From: Panulirus ornatus | Taxonomy: Eukaryota; Arthropoda; Malacostraca; Decapoda; Palinuridae | Assembly (NCBI RefSeq): GCF_036320965.1 | Contig: NC_092228.1 | Coordinates: 18,302,393 to 18,366,392 of the forward strand | DNA length: 64,000 nt | Reading direction: 5' to 3' | Shown here: one piece after another, positions 11,249 to 22,631 of the stretch | How positions within the stretch are numbered: the stretch's first letter is position 1 | Layout: each line of letters begins with the position of its first letter | The notes under the pieces: model-generated | What the model was told of the DNA's origin: nothing | What the model saw: the letters and a program-made list of their open reading frames with translations, nothing else | The model's database searches: none | Program-made: the position numbers and the translations under genes

Positions 11249-11300
<52 letters not shown>
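11247..11300. repeat. (GATA)n microsatellite
   Basis: About 10 GATA units followed by GAGA, adjoining repeat C. Confidence 0.95.
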
Positions 11301-11301
<1 letters not shown>

Positions 11302-11860
11302 ATCCACAAGGATTTCAAGAAAACTATCCAACTCTCACCTAAGCAATACAGTTTTCCACCCAGTCACTCTACAACCCCATTGCACACAAACTTCACTCAA
11401 CAAACTTGGATGGCTTCAACCAACCATAATCCCCATCCCACAACACATCAGTAATAACCATAAACTGTTCCACATTACATTTTCACAAAATAGAATCCTT
11501 GACACCATCCTCCACAATATGATAAAAATGGCTGGTCCACTTCATAGCCTTCAGCCAAGCCGGAGTCAAGTATAAAAGCTTTTCCACTCATACCCACAAG
11601 TTCTACAATGGAGGTCCCCAATTAGCATTTCATTCTTAAACCCTCTTCAATCTCTTCAAAAAGACCTGTTCATGAGAACAAAGCTTGGTATCTTTCATGG
11701 TGTAGTCAAGTATAAAAGCTTTTCCACTCATACCCACAAGTTCTACAATGGAGGTCCCCAATTAGCATTTCATTCTTAAACCCTCTTCAATCTCTTCAAA
11801 AAGACCTGTTCATGAGAACAAAGCTTGGTATCTTTCATGGTGTAGTCAACCATACAGCAT
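11301..11860 (+). mobile_element. Decayed I/Jockey-like LINE (family 3), RT part
   Basis: Near 11600-11690 the text reads KFYNGGPQLAFHS-stop-TLFNLF, resembling RT motif B (GVPQGxVLSPTLFNL). Upstream text has a TTPLH-like stretch. The region contains a 140-bp tandem duplication. Identification is tentative. Confidence 0.4.
11564..11843. repeat. 140-bp tandem duplication
   Basis: Two adjacent copies, 11564-11703 and 11704-11843, with no difference seen by eye. Both start at AGTCAA, and the same six bases follow the second copy. Confidence 0.93.
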
Positions 11861-11867
11861 TATTTGG

Positions 11868-12310
11868 CTGATAGAGAATATGACAAAGGAGGGTGGATGT
11901 GTTGAAAATTAAATGCACAAGATCAAAATGTGGTGTGCACAAGGTTAATCATGTACGAAATGTTTGTGTATGAAGGATGCGAGGTAGAAAACTGAATAAG
12001 ACTGAAAAGCTTAAATAGGGGGTGCTGAAGTGGTCTAGAAATGGAAAGGATGAATTAATAGGATATATACATCATATCTGAAGGAAGCAAATACATGGGG
12101 AGACCAAATATGACATAGAAAGATGAGGTGAAACTGGCTAGGAGTAACCTGAATGTGCAGAAGGATAAGCAACATAATTTAAGGGACTTGACATGCTGTC
12201 AGTAGGCTGAACTACAGCATACAAAACTGTCAAGGAAAACCACAAAAAGGTCTGTGGGGCTTCAATGTGGATAAGGAACTCTGGTTTTGGTACATTCCAA
12301 GAAAACTAAA
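11868..12310 (+). mobile_element. Decayed family-1 LINE, C-terminus and 3'UTR
   Basis: Recognisable blocks: RRVDVLKIKCTRSKCGV, LKWSRNGKD, GRPNMT, then the CTGTCAGTAGGCTGAACTAC region and the 3'UTR start GGTCTGTGGGGCTTCAATGTGGA. Confidence 0.7.
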
Positions 12311-12439
12311 CAACAGATGTTAACATATGAGACCCATATCTATTTGTTCTTGGCAATGCACTGCTATGAGGGAAATGAACAAGTGGGGCAAAAATATTAT
12401 CAGCAAACCTCAGGGGAACAAGGAAATATTTGAGTAGAG

Positions 12440-12562
12440 CTAAATTGAATACGGACAAAAAAACAAAAGTAGCAGATGGGGTAGTGGTAAATGGCAAGGA
12501 AGAGGTGAACATGATATGGAGCAAATATTCTTAAGGGCTGTTGAATGTTAGATCAGGGAATT
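12440..12562 (+). mobile_element. Family-1 LINE linker fragment
   Basis: Matches the TKxQMGxxVxGxxEEVxMIWSKYS-x-GLLNV segment between EN and RT. Short and decayed. Confidence 0.5.
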
Positions 12563-12564
12563 AG

Positions 12565-15555
12565 GACCAATAGCCAGGCCCCACAGACCTTTCAGTAGTT
12601 TCCTCTGACCACTTAACGTGCCCTGATTTAGCCACTGAAAGCACCTTGTCCTCTGTATAAAGCTGATGGGACTACTATACCATCAAACATGTCTACATCT
12701 GAACTTCAATTCAGTAACTTATCTTTCCACATATTGCTTAATTTGCCCTGGACCTTGGCACCCTCACCCAAACAATAGCTCACTTCAGTTCTCATTCTTT
12801 TCATTCACTACTAGATCCACTCCTACGTACTACTCTACTTAATCAATATTCTCTCCATTCTAACTCATACTTCAAACAACATGCCATCTACTTTCAACCT
12901 CCTTTCAAAACACCTCCCACTCTCTTTTGAATCTGTTGTGTCATCAACAAACATTCACCACCTTCACCTCCCCATCCATAAATAAATCAAACAGCAATAG
13001 CTATATAAAACACCCCTGCCAAACACCTACCCTCAACCTGAAACTTTCATCCACCACTCTTCCTACTCACATACATGGCTTGTTCCCTTGACAAAATTCT
13101 TCACTGCTTTTGGCACCTTTCCTCCTACACTACATATCAACAAAACCTTCCACAGGGAATCACTGACATACCTATCATATGCTTTCTCCAGATCCTTTAA
13201 TGCTGCATACAAATCTTTCTGTTTCACAAAGTACTTCTTGGACACTTTCATCAAAGCAAACACCTGATCCACAAATCCTTTACTGTTCCTGAAGCCATAA
13301 CGTTCCTTCCCACTTTGGAAGCTCTGTGCATTCTACCACTTTTTCAATCACCAATCTACCATACATTTGACAAAGTACATTCAACAAATTTACACCTTAG
13401 TAATTTGAACAATCACTTTCATCCCTCTTTCCTATATACTGTGGCAATATACAAACATTCCACAAGTCCCCCAGGTATCCTATCATGTGCCATACATAAA
13501 ATGGAAATCCTAACAAACAAAACACCACAATCACCCACTTTCAAAAGAAATTCAACTACAATCCCACACACTCTGCCACATTCGATCTTACACAAGGCTT
13601 TTCCAACCTTTCTCTATTCACCAAACCACTTTCCATGACTCTCTCACTTTGTATACGTAACTCTACGTCTAATACATTCTGTATTTGTCACTTTTTCATG
13701 AAACATATAAAATCCATTAAAATCACACGACACTCTATCTCCTACCTCATTTCTACCTATTTCCACATTCCTCTTTGCCCCCTTCACCAACGTTCCCATC
13801 TGTTCTCTTGTTTTTCTCATACTATCAACCTCCTTCCAAAACAACTCTCACATTTTCCCCGTTTTTCAGCCACAGCAAAATACTTTTCATTTCCTCCCAC
13901 ATTTTCTTGTACACTTCTTGCAAATAATGATGATACACCTCTCTTTTCTCTTTAACTAACTTAATTTACTTCATCATCCCAACATCCACCTCCCACATGC
14001 TACACACTTTTCTCATGCATAAGCAGTGCTTCCCTTAATACAATCCATTCCTTATCCACTTCCCTACCTTCATCGACTCTTAGCACTTGCCATTCTAACC
14101 TTAATCTCTCATGGTATCCCTCTTTTCCGAGTTCACTCACTTTCACAATCCTCTTCCTACCCGCATCATTTCCTCTTTCCTAAAACTATAAAAATTTTTA
14201 CTTGTGCCTCCATCAAGTAATGATCAGAAATCCTACCAGCTGCCCCCTCACCACATTCATATCTAAGTGTCTTTCTGTAGCATGCCTACCTATCTATATC
14301 TCTGACACCTGTTCTAATTAGAACTCCCACAAAGGGGTAGCCACATCAATAGAGTCTCCATAAGTGAACTCCAGTGCCACTTAGCCTTTAGTGCCTCACC
14401 CTTAACAGGCCACTGGCAGAGGGAAACTAGTGAAGCATTTGCTGAGGCTCCTTCCTAATGTTCCGACTGACTACAACTACCTAAAGTTCCTACCAACTAC
14501 TTTTACCTAATGCTCCTGCCTAAATGTTCCCACCTACTACTTCTATCTACTGCTCCTACTATTTTGCCAAAAGAGAGGGCTGGTGCACAGTGCTCTTTGC
14601 AGGAAAAACTAGTTATGAAGAATGAGCTGTGTGAGTTAAGTGTCGTCAGGTGTTAAATATGACAAGGAGAGATTGTACATTTGCAGACAGAATGCCAGTA
14701 GTCCAAGTGTTAGTGAGGCAGAAAGAAAAGACTGCTACATGGGTCAGAGAGGGGCAACTTGACATCCTCTGAAGTGCTAGCTCATTAAACATGTCACTAA
14801 CTCTTCCAATACCCAGGTGGGTACCTCCCTGATTGTTGGCTGCCTACCAACTACTACCTATCAATACCTACCAAGTAATCCAATAAAGCCCACTTACCAT
14901 CTTTCTACTCCATGAATAATTATGTATAATCCTCTTTTTAAATGGTACTTTTTAGCTGTTCATCATTTCCATTCACCTCACTAATTAGTCCCCCAATTAC
15001 ACCCTCAACTTCCACGTTACTAACTTTCACAGTCAAATAATCCACCAATAAAACACAATCTCTTGCATCAAATCCACTAGCACTCTCAATAAGCTGCTCA
15101 AAAAAACATTTGCCTCTGTTCATCATCCTTCTTGTTACTATGTGCATAAGCACTAACACTCATCCACCCCTCATAAGCCACTTTCAGTTTTACCCATATC
15201 AGTCTCGAGTTCACTTCCTTACACCCTTTCATACATCCCCACAGCCCCTTCAGCAGGAGCACTGCCTCCACCTTCGTTCCAGCACTTCCCCTAAAACTAA
15301 CACTAGGACTTTAACCAAAGACAGATATAACATCACAGTTCTGTTCTTCATTCTACCTAACTCTCCCATCTTATCTTGGTTACATACAAACACATTCAGA
15401 CACCTTAGCCAAAGCATTTGATTCCTTTATCTGTTCCATCTTGTTCCATCTTTCAAAAAATGAAATACAAAATGGGAAGAGTTTCCAGCCCCTCTTAGTC
15501 ACCCTCTCTGGCATGCAGGGCCTACTCGAAAAGAAACTTTTTCTCCCCTATACAT
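12565..15555 (-). mobile_element. Near-full-length decayed family-1 LINE
   Basis: Reading on minus from 15555: 5'UTR (15555-15440) that matches the 5' half of family B, then EN start (CLNVFVC at about 15400) and EN middle (LVDYLTVKVSNVEVEGVIGG near 15000). Repeat C (14275-14875) is inserted here. EN end, linker, RT (FALMKVSKKYFVKQKDLYAALKDLEKAYDR near 13150-13250), C-terminal domain and ORF end near 12600 follow. It is heavily frameshifted. It is one of two copies (with 22632-25757) that show family-B sequence upstream of EN. Confidence 0.8.
14275..14875 (-). repeat. Repeat C, minus copy
   Basis: Inverted match of 10650-11246, inserted in the EN-to-linker part of the surrounding LINE. It contains the TACCTATCTATATCTCTGA end that becomes a GATA run in the other copy. 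Confidence 0.65.
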
Positions 15556-15690
15556 ATAAACATCTATACTTTTAATTATCTGCTTTTCCCTTGTAAGTGA
15601 GGTAGCATCCACAACAGACTGCTGAATCTTTGAGGAGAAAACATCCTCATTTGGCTCATCCCTCTCTTCCTTCTTTTGGAAAATAATACG
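15556..15690 (-). mobile_element. Family-B 3' part
   Basis: Antisense B sequence from GAGGTAGCATCCACAACAGA to CCTTCTTTTGGAAAATAAT, directly upstream (minus sense) of the LINE 5'UTR. The same composite recurs at about 18890-19115. Confidence 0.65.
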
Positions 15691-15945
15691 AATGTGGTCT
15701 TTTTTGTTTTCCTGGCACTACCTGTGGGGCGAGGTAGCACCAGGAATGGATGAAGGCAAGCAAGAATGAATATGTACATGCGTTATATATGTATATATCA
15801 GTGTATGTGTACATATATGTGTATATGTTGATATGTACATGTATATATATATATGTGCATGGATGGGCCATTCTTTGTCTGTTTCCTGGCGCTACCTTGC
15901 TGATATGGGAAACAACAATCAAGTATAATAAATATATAAAAAGAG
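15691..15945 (+). mobile_element. Family-1 LINE 3'UTR end
   Basis: 3'UTR sequence from GTGGTCTTTTTTGTTTTCCTGG through TATG-rich sequence to the 3' core TGTTTCCTGGCGCTACCTTGCTGA and an AAGTATAATAAAT tail. Confidence 0.75.
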
Positions 15946-18540
15946 TGATATACATAAGTATACGCATGTGAGTAGGAGAGATGGTCAAAGGGCATTACTG
16001 GTTTACGTGTTAATTGATAGGTGTGTAAAAGAGAAACTTGAATGTCAATGTGCTGAAAGGAGCAGCTAAAGCGATGTCTGATCACTATCTTATGGAGGTG
16101 AAGGTGAAAATTTGTAGAGGTTTTCAGAAAAGAAAAGAAAATGTTGGGGAGAAGAGAGTGGTGAAAGTAAGTGAGCTTGGAAAGGAGACTTGTGTGAGGA
16201 AGTACCAGGAGAGACTGAGTGTAGAATGGCATAAGGTGAGAGCAAATGAGCTGAAGGGAATGAGTGAGGTATGGAATGCATTTAGGGAAGCAGTGATGGC
16301 TGGTGCAAAAGATGCATGTGGCATGACAAAAGTGGGAGGTGGGCAGATTAGAAAGGGTACTGAGTGTGAGATGAAGAAGTAAGGTTGTTAGTGAAAGAGA
16401 AAATAGAGGTGTTTGGACAATACTTGCAGGAGAGTAGCAAAAATGACTGGGTGATGCATAAAAGAAAGCAGCAGGAGGTCAACAGAAAAGGGCAAGAGTT
16501 GAAAAAAAAGGGCAAATGAGAGTTGGAGTGAGAGTATCATTAAATTTTAGGAAGAATACAAAGATGTCTTGGAAAGAGGTAAATAATGTGCATAAGAGGA
16601 GAACAAATGGGAGCATCGATGAAGGGGGAAAGTGGGGAGGTGATAACAGGTAGTGATGAAGTGAGTATTTTGATGGTTTGTTGAATGTTTGATGATAAGA
16701 GTGGCAGATATAGGTTTTGGTTGGAGTGGCGTAAGAAGTGAGAGGGCTGATGTCAGGGAGGATGGCTTGGTAGAGAGAGAAGAGGTTGTGAAAGCTTTGC
16801 GAAGATCAAATCCAGCAAGGCGGCAGGTGTGGATGGTATTGCAGTGGAATATATTAAAAAAGGGGGTGACTGCATTGTTGATTGGTTGATAAGGATATTC
16901 AATGTATGTAGGGACCATGGTGAAGTGTCTGAGGATTGGTGGAATGCATGCTTAGTGCTACTATACAACGGCAAAGGGGATAAAGGTGAGTGTCCAAACT
17001 ACAGAGGCATAAGTTTGTTGTGTATCCTGGGAAATTATCTGGGAAGGTATTGATTGAGAGAGTGAAGGCATATACAGAGCATCAGATTGGGGAAGAGCAG
17101 CGTGGTTACCCAAGTAGTAGATGATGTGTGGATCAAGTGTTTGCTTTAAAGAATGTATTTGAGAAATACTTATAAAAACAGTGAAAGTCAGTTTGCAGCA
17201 GGAGTGTGTGATGTCCCCATGGCTGTTTAACTTATTTATGGATGGGTTTGTTAGGGTGAGTAACGTAAGAGTTTTGGAGAGAGGGGCGATTATGCAATCC
17301 GTTGAAAGTGAGTCAGTTGTTGTTCACTGATGATACAGCTCTAATGGCTGATTTATGTGAGAAACTGCAGAGGTTGGTGACTGAGTTTGGAAAAGTGTGT
17401 GAAAGGAGAAAGTTGACAGTAAATGTGAATAAGAGTAAAGTTATTAGGTTCAGTAGGGTTGAGGGTCAAGTTAATTGGGAAGTAAGTTTGAGTGGAGAAG
17501 AACTGGAGAAAGTTAAGTCTTTAGATATCTGGAAGTGGATTAAGCAGGAAATAGAACTATGGATGCAGAAGTGAATCATAGGGTGGGGGAGGGGGCAAAA
17601 GTTCTGGAAGCGATGAAGATTGTGTGGAAGGAGAGAACGTTATCTCAGAGAGCAAAAATGGGTATGTCTGAAGGACATCGTTATCTCAGAGAGCAAAAAT
17701 GGGTATGTCTGAAGGAATAGTAGTTCCAACAATACTATACAGTTGCGAGACACGGGCTATAGATAGGGTTGTATGGAGAAGAGTGGATGTGTTGGAAATG
17801 AAACATGAGGACAATATGTGGTGTAAGGTGGTTTGTTCAAGTAAGTAGTGAAAGGGGTAAGAGAGATCTGTGGAAATAAAAAGAGTGTAGTTGAAAAAGC
17901 AGAAGGTGAGTTGAAATGGTTTGGACATATGGAGAAAATGAGCGAGGAATGATTGACAAAAAGGATATATGTCATAGGTGGAGGGAACAAGGAGAAGCGG
18001 GAGACCAAATTGAAGGTGGAAGGATGGAGTGAAAAAGATTTGGAGTGATCAGGGCCTGAACATACAGGAAGGTGAGAGGCGTGCAAGGAATAGAGTAAAT
18101 TGGAATGACGTGGTATACCGGGGTCAACGTGCTGTCAATGGACTGAACCAGGGCATGTGAAGCATCTGGGGTAAACCATGGAAAGGGTTGTGTGGCCTGG
18201 ATGTGGATAGGGAGCTGTGGTTTTGGTGCATTACACATGACAGCTAGAGACTGAGTGTGAACATACGTGGCTTTTTTTTGTGTTTTCCTGGTACTACCTA
18301 GCTGAAGCAGAGGTAGCGATGCTGTTTCTTGTGGGGTGGGGTAGCAACAAAAATGGATGAAGGCAAGCAAGTATGAATATGTACATGCTATGCATATATA
18401 TGTCTGCATATGTGTACGTATATGTTACGTATTTGTGCATTTATAAATATATAAGAGTATATGAGTGGATGGGCTATTCTTCATCTGTTTCCTGGTGCTA
18501 CTTTGCTGATGCAGGAAACAGCGATCATGCATAATAATAT
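15946..18540 (+). mobile_element. Family-1 LINE, EN end to 3' end
   Basis: A long older copy with pieces in order: EN end (MSDHYLMEVKVKICRGFQKRK at about 16072-16135), linker (NELKGMSEVWNAFREAV), and pre-RT block (AVEYIKKGGDCIVDWLI, then ECPNYRGISLL at about 17000). The RT has lost motif A (a gap near 17180). FTDDTALMADLCEKLQR, the C-terminal domain, ORF end (VYRGQRAVNGLNQGM) and the full 3'UTR follow to an AATAATAT tail. Multiple frameshifts. A 38-bp stretch is duplicated at 17638-17716. Confidence 0.83.
17638..17716. repeat. 38-bp direct duplication in a LINE ORF
   Basis: A 38-bp block occurs at 17638-17675 and 17679-17716, separated by CAT. The 41-bp net insertion shifts the LINE frame. 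Confidence 0.9.
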
Positions 18541-18970
18541 AATGAAATATTAAGCATTAAAAAGGATTTTCAGCCCCATACTACGACCCCTCTTAAGTCA
18601 CTTTCTACAACACACAGGAGCAGTATTCAACCCTTCTCAAATGGCATTATGCCCTCACAAGTTCATCTGACTTCCAACACATTTGCCTTTTTCTAAACAT
18701 TCTAGTTTAAGACACACATCTAGTATCCATACAGCATTGCTGGGACTACTATACCATCACACATACCAATCTTTTCCATTCAAGACAGTGACCACTCTTT
18801 CCACACATTCACCTATACACTCACGACCTTTGCCCCCCCCCCCATCCAATTTACAGTTTACTTCAGCTCCCATGCTTCCATTCAATTACAAGATGGAAAG
18901 GGTTTCCAGTCCCTCTTAGTCATCCTCTCTGCCATGCAGGAAATACTCAAGAAATCTTTTCTCCCCTATA
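18541..18970 (-). mobile_element. Mosaic of LINE and family-B fragments
   Basis: Antisense pieces of B/5'UTR (18555-18620 and 18893-18970) flank a decayed LINE C-terminal fragment (18640-18890) containing a long C run. Heavily decayed. Confidence 0.55.
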
Positions 18971-18999
18971 CATATAAATACCTTCTTTACTTTTGCTTA

Positions 19000-19115
19000 T
19001 TTGTTTCTCAATTATGAGTGAGGTAGCATCCACAACAGATTGCTGAATCTTTGAGGAGAAAACATCCTCATTTGGCTCTTTCCCCTCTTCCTTCTTTTGG
19101 AATATAATACAGGAT
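19000..19115 (-). mobile_element. Family-B 3' part
   Basis: Antisense B fragment from CTCAATTATGAGTGAGGTAGC to CTTCTTTTGGAATATAATA. Also at 26156-26271 in unit 2. Confidence 0.65.
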
Positions 19116-19124
19116 AATACAAAT

Positions 19125-19440
19125 GACAGCTTGACATGGAGTATGAACGAATGGGGCCCTTTTTGTCGTTTGCTTTCCAGGTGCGACCATGCTGAAGCAA
19201 GGGGTAGCAATGCTGTTTACTGTGGGGCAAGGTAGCGCCGGGGATGAAGGCAAGCAAGTATGAATAAGTACATGCGTATATATGTATGTATATGTCAGTG
19301 TATGTATATGTGTATATGTTGACATGTATGCGTACGGGCATTTATGAATATATATGTGTATATGAGTGCATGAGCCTTTCTTAGTCTGTTTCCTGGTGCT
19401 ACCTCGCTGACGCAGGAAACAGCGATAGTGTATAATAATA
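19125..19440 (+). mobile_element. Family-1 LINE 3'UTR
   Basis: 3'UTR from GACAGCTTGACATGGAG to the core CTGTTTCCTGGTGCTACCTCGCTGACGC and an AATAATAATAG tail. Also in unit 2 at 26281-26596. Confidence 0.75.
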
Positions 19441-20326
19441 ATAGAGTATGTTATGTAAGGGAGACCAAATTGGAGGTGGAAAGATGGAGTGAAAAAGATT
19501 TTGTGTGATCGGGGCCTGAACATGCAGGAGGGTGAAAGGAGGGCAAGAAATAGAGTGAATTGGAGTCATGTGGTATACAGGGGTTGACGTGCTGTCAGTG
19601 GATTGAAGCAAGGCATGTGAAGCGTCTGGGGTAAACCATGGAAAGCTGTGTAGGTATGTATATTTGCGTGTCTGGACGTGTGTATGTACATGTGTAGGGG
19701 GGGGGGGGCCATTTCTTTCGTCTGTTTCCTTGCGCTACCTCGCAAACGCGGGAGACAGCGACAAAGTATAAAAAATAAAAAAAAAAAAAATAAAAAAAAA
19801 AATGTTATGTAAGGGTAAGAGAGATGTGTGGTAACAGGAGTGTGGTTGAAAGAACAGAAGAGGGTGTGTTGAAATGGTTTGGACATGTGGACAGAATGAG
19901 TGAGGAAACACTCACAAAGACAATATATGTGTCAGAGGTGGAGGGAACAAGGAGAAGCAGGAAACCAAATTGGAGGTGGAAGGAAGGAGTGAAAAAGATG
20001 TTGAGCGATCGAGGCCTGAACATACAGGAGGGCGAGTATACCAGGGTCGACATGCTATCAATGGACTGAACCAGGGTATGTGAAGCGTCTGGAAAGGTCT
20101 GTGAGGCACGGATGTGAACAGAGAGATGTGGTTTTGGTGCATTAAACATGACAGCTAGAGACTGAGTGCAAATGAATGTGGTGTTTTTTGTATTTTCCAT
20201 GCACTACCTCACTCAAGGGGAGGTGGGTGATGTTATTTCCTGTGTGGTGGGGTAGCGACAGTAATGGATGAAAGCAAGCATGAATATGTACATGTGTATA
20301 TATGAATATGTCTTTGTATGTATATG
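19441..20326 (+). mobile_element. Family-1 LINE, target of a nested insertion
   Basis: A CGA-type older copy. Its first 20 bp (19441-19460) and the rest from 19802 are split by the element at 19462-19801. After the insertion it runs through the REMCGNRSVVERTEEGVLKWFGHVDRM region and C-terminal domain to the full 3'UTR, which ends in TATATGTTA before a B element. Same in unit 2 at 26597-27482. Confidence 0.8.
19462..19801 (+). mobile_element. Family-1 LINE, short-3'UTR, with target-site duplication
   Basis: A strongly 5'-truncated copy, starting at the RPNWRWKDGVKKI segment. It has the YRG-TGA stop, short 3'UTR, core, and a tail of A with scattered T. Its flanks repeat ATGTTATGTAAGGG (19448-19461 and 19802-19815), up to 14 bp depending on how end bases are assigned. 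Same in unit 2 (repeats at 26604-26617 and 26958-26971). Confidence 0.88.
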
Positions 20327-20565
20327 TTATCCCTGGGGATAGGGGAGAAAGAATACTTCCCACGTATTCCCTGCGTGTCGTAGAAGGCGACTAAAAGGGG
20401 AGGGAGCGGGTGGCTGGAAATCCTCCCCTCTCATTTTTTTCAATTTTCCAAAAGAGGGAACAGAGAAGGGGGCCAGGTGAGGATATTCCCTCAAAGGCCC
20501 AGTCCTCTGTTCTTAATGCTACCTCGCTAATGCGGGAAATGGCGAATAGTACGAAAGAAAGAAAG
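20327..20565 (+). mobile_element. Family-B short element
   Basis: A full-length B from TATCCCTGGGGATAGGGG to the GAAATGGCGAATAGT end with GAAA tail. Unit-2 copy at 27483-27721. Confidence 0.9.
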
Positions 20566-20646
20566 ATGTATATGTTTATATGTATATGTATGTATCCATG
20601 CATGTATAGGAGTTTATGTATACATATATGTATACATATATGTATA

Positions 20647-20890
20647 TGTGTATCCCTGGGGATAGGGGATTAAGAATACTTCCCACGTATTCCCTGCGTG
20701 TCGTAGAAGGCGACTAAAAGGGGAGGGAGCGGGGGGCTGGAAATCCTCCCCTCTCGTTTTTTTTTTTAATTTTCCAAAAGAAGGAACAGAGAATTGGGCC
20801 AGGTGAGGGTATTCCCTCAAAGGCCCAGTCCTCTGTTCTTAATGCTACCTCGCTAACTTGGGAAATGGCGAATAGTTTAAAAGAAAAAAA
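20647..20890 (+). mobile_element. Family-B short element
   Basis: A second full-length B in the same orientation, separated from the first by a TATG-rich run. It is followed directly by a LINE body. Unit-2 copy at 27803-28046. Confidence 0.9.
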
Positions 20891-20905
20891 GATATGTATA
20901 CATAG

Positions 20906-22240
20906 GGAGGTGAATGCAAGAGTTTTGGAAAGAGGGGCAAGTATGAAGTCTGTTGGGGATGAGAGAGCTTGGGAAGTGAATCAGTTGTTGTTCGCTGATG
21001 ATACAGCGCTGGTGGCTGATTCATGTGAGAAACTGCAGAAGCTGGTGACTGAGTTTGGTAAAGTGTGTGAAAGAAGAAAGTTAAGAGTAAACGTGAATAA
21101 GCGCAAGGTAATTAGGTACAGTAGGGTTGAGGGTCAAGTCAATTGGGAGGTAAGTTTGAATGGAGAAAAACTGGAGGAAGTAAAGTGTTTTAGATATCTG
21201 GGAGTGGATCTGGCAGCGGATGGAACCATGGAAGCGGAAGTGGATCATAGGATGGGGGAGGGGGCGAAAATCCTGGGAGCCTTGAAGAATGTGTGGAAGT
21301 CGAGAACATTATCTCAGAAAGCAAAAATGGGTATGTTTGAAGGAATAGTGGTTCAAACAATGTTGTATGGTTGCGAGGCGTGGGCTATGGATAGAGTTGT
21401 GCGCAGGAGGATGGATGTGCTGGAAATGAGATGTTTGAGGACAATGTGTGGTGTAAGGTGGTTTGATCGAGTAAGTAACGTAAGGGTAAGAGAGATGTGT
21501 GGAAACAAAAAGAGCGTGGTTGAGAGAGCAGAAGAGGGTGTTTTGAAATGGTTTGGGCACATGGAGAGAATGAGTGAGGAAAGATTGACCAAGAGGATAT
21601 ATGTGTCAGAGGTGGAGGGAACGAGGAGAAGTGAGAGACCAAATTGAAGGTGGAAAGATGGAGTGAAAAAGATTTTGAGTGATCGGGGCCTGAACATACA
21701 AGAGGTGAAAGGCGTGCAAGGAATAGAGTGAATTGGAACGATGTGGTATACTGGGGTTGACGTGCTGTCATTGGATTGAACCAGGGCATGTGAAGCGTCT
21801 GGGGTAAACCATGGAAAGTTCTGTGGGTCCTGGATGTGGAAAGGGAGCTGTGGTTTTGGTGCATTATTACATGACAGCTAGAGACTTGAGTGTGAACGAA
21901 TGGGGCCTTTGTTGTCTTTTCCTAGCACTACCTTGCACACATGAGGGGGAGGGGGTTGTTATTTCATGTGTGGCAAGGTGGCGATGGGAATGAATAAAGG
22001 CAGACAGTATGAATTATCTACATGTGTATATATGTATATGTCTGTGTGTATGTGATATATGTATATGTCTGTGTATACATATGTATACGTTGAGATGTAT
22101 AGGTATGTATATTTGCGTGTGTGGACGTGTATGTATATACATGTGTATGTGGGTGGGTTGGGCCATTCTTTCGTCTGTTTCCTTGCGCTACCTCGCTAAC
22201 GCGGGAGACAGCAACAAAGCATAATAAATAAAATAAATTT
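20906..22240 (+). mobile_element. Family-1 LINE, long-3'UTR
   Basis: 5'-truncated at REVNARVLERGASM. Open frame through QLLFADDTALVADSCEKLQ to TRRSERPN, where TGG has become TGA (stop ending at 21647). One later base is also lost near 21705. Full 3'UTR with TATG-rich part and 3' core GCTACCTCGCTAACGCGGGAGACAGC, then AATAAATAAAAT. Unit-2 copy at 28062-29396. Confidence 0.9.
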
Positions 22241-22431
22241 TTTTTTTTTTTCATACTATTCGCCATCTCCCGCGTTAGCAAGGTAGCGTTAAGACCAGAG
22301 GACTGAGCCTTTTAGGGAATATCCTCACTTGGCCCCCTCCTCTGTTCCTTCATTAGGAAAACTTTTAGTCGCCTTCTACGACACGCAGGGAATACGTGGG
22401 AAGCATTCTTTCTCCCCTATCCCCAGGGATA
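22241..22431 (-). mobile_element. Family-B short element (internal deletion)
   Basis: Antisense B with T-run at its left. It lacks about 44 bp present in the unit-2 copy, between CATTAGGAAAAC and TTTTAGTCGCC. Confidence 0.88.
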
Positions 22432-22631
22432 AATATATGTCTGTGTATTTATATGTATGTATACGATGAAACGTATAGGTATGTATATGTGCGTGTGTAG
22501 GCATTTATGTATATGCATGTGTATATGGGTGGGTTAGGCCATTCTTTCGTCTGTTTCCTTGCGTTACCTCGCTAACACAGGAGACTGCGACCAAGTATAA
22601 TAATAAAATAGAAAAAATCATAATAATAATC
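22432..22631 (+). mobile_element. Family-1 LINE 3'UTR tail
   Basis: TATG-rich 3'UTR and the core TTGCGTTACCTCGCTAACACAGGAGACTGCGACC, then AATAATAAAAT and AATAATAAT. Unit-2 copy at 29632-29831. Confidence 0.78.

Noticed and set aside
20327..20890. Family B as a tRNA-derived SINE
   Set aside because: No convincing A and B box pair was found by eye, and its sequence is explained by the LINE 5'UTR and 3' end.
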